Below, piece after piece: positions 63,941 to 64,000 of a stretch of DNA of 64,000 bases. The translations under genes were made by a program, and so were the position numbers. Source of the DNA: Thalassovita autumnalis (GTDB lineage Bacteria > Pseudomonadota > Alphaproteobacteria > Rhodobacterales > Rhodobacteraceae); NCBI RefSeq assembly GCF_001458255.1, contig NZ_CYSB01000009.1, positions 124,001 through 188,000 on the forward strand. Direction: 5' to 3'. Every line of letters starts with the position of its first letter. Positions within the stretch are counted from its first letter, which is position 1. The notes below the pieces were generated by a model that did not search any database, was not told the DNA's origin, and saw nothing but the letters and a program-made list of their open reading frames with translations.

Positions 63941-64000
63941 CAGACGGCCTCCGTATCCGTATCGCCTGTTGGCGTGTCATTGTCGTGCCGGTCGCTGGTG
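63940..64000 (-). CDS. Protein fragment of unknown function, cut by the window end
   Basis: Only the last 19 codons are in the window. They read TSDRHDNDTPTGDTDTEAV, an acidic, Thr-rich tail. The stop TGA overlaps the ATG of the following glycosyltransferase gene, so it belongs to the same operon. No function can be assigned. Confidence 0.7.
   Translation of the reverse strand, partial: TSDRHDNDTPTGDTDTEAV

Noticed and set aside
1-64000. CRISPR arrays, prophage, integrases, IS elements, tRNA or rRNA genes
   Set aside because: No regularly spaced direct repeats, transposase or integrase motifs, or tRNA-like structures were recognised by eye on either strand. A dedicated search (tRNAscan, ISfinder) could still find something short.

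Overview
The window is a contiguous stretch of a high-GC alphaproteobacterial chromosome, most likely a Rhodobacteraceae of the Roseobacter group. Three things point there: a nuo (complex I) operon interrupted by small lipoproteins and DUF proteins, as in Paracoccus and Rhodobacter; a NuoE with a long C-terminal helix-hairpin-helix extension; and the mix of tatABC, surE-pcm-nlpD-like and radA-cvpA-purF blocks. No plasmid, phage, IS element, CRISPR array, tRNA or rRNA was seen. Placement to genus is not attempted.

Layout. 1-15753 (+): the 3' end of nuoD, then nuoE-F-G-H-I-J-K-L-M-N. Interleaved with them are about eight accessory genes: small secreted proteins and lipoproteins, DUF5337-, DUF5333- and DUF4259-type proteins, a carboxymuconolactone-decarboxylase-fold protein and at least one overlooked 27-codon membrane peptide. 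Most junctions are stop/start overlaps, so the cluster is probably one translationally coupled unit. 15919-19135 (+): birA, coaX and rnj (RNase J), closed by a strong terminator. 19325-26263 (-): a DUF815 ATPase, tatC-tatB-tatA, an orphan Fe3+-type ABC ATPase, an ArsM-like arsenite methyltransferase, an AlkC-like DNA alkylation repair protein and an SDR. 26524-37727 (+): a Hint-domain protein, an odd P-loop protein, a tandem universal stress protein, prfC, a small exported protein, a GT8/GT2 glycosyltransferase cluster and a DEAD-box helicase. 37874-44113 (-): an NlpD-like LysM/LytM lipoprotein, pcm, surE, an SDR, a DUF2199 protein, a 90-aa unknown and purF. 44276-46294 (+): a Tat-exported agmatine-deiminase-family protein and an exported unknown. 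46150-48107 (-): cvpA and radA. 48368-49884 (+): a frameshifted autotransporter. 49896-57654 (-): a PqiA-like protein, a membrane protein, mlaF-mlaE-alr (overlapping), dnaB, pyrE and pyrC. 57707-64000: a conserved unknown (-), a Tat-exported CueO-like multicopper oxidase (+) and a glycosyltransferase operon (-) running off the window end.

How the genes work together. The first quarter encodes most of the NADH:ubiquinone oxidoreductase. The proteins between the nuo genes are mainly periplasmic and could help assembly or stability of the complex, but that is inference. tatABC would export the multicopper oxidase and the agmatine-deiminase-like protein seen here. alr, mlaE and mlaF, the NlpD-like lipoprotein and the glycosyltransferases all concern the cell envelope. 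purF, pyrE and pyrC are nucleotide synthesis genes.

Most noteworthy: a disulfide-type Cys-pair domain present three times across two adjacent nuo-operon genes; a 27-aa membrane peptide wedged between nuoJ and nuoK with overlapping start and stop codons; two copies of a two-hairpin intergenic element whose first stem differs in sequence but not in pairing; apparent frameshifts in an autotransporter and a P-loop gene; an ORF that reads through the transcription terminator of its convergent neighbour; and a glycosyltransferase fused to what looks like a degenerate sulfotransferase domain. All functions are read from sequence without any database search.
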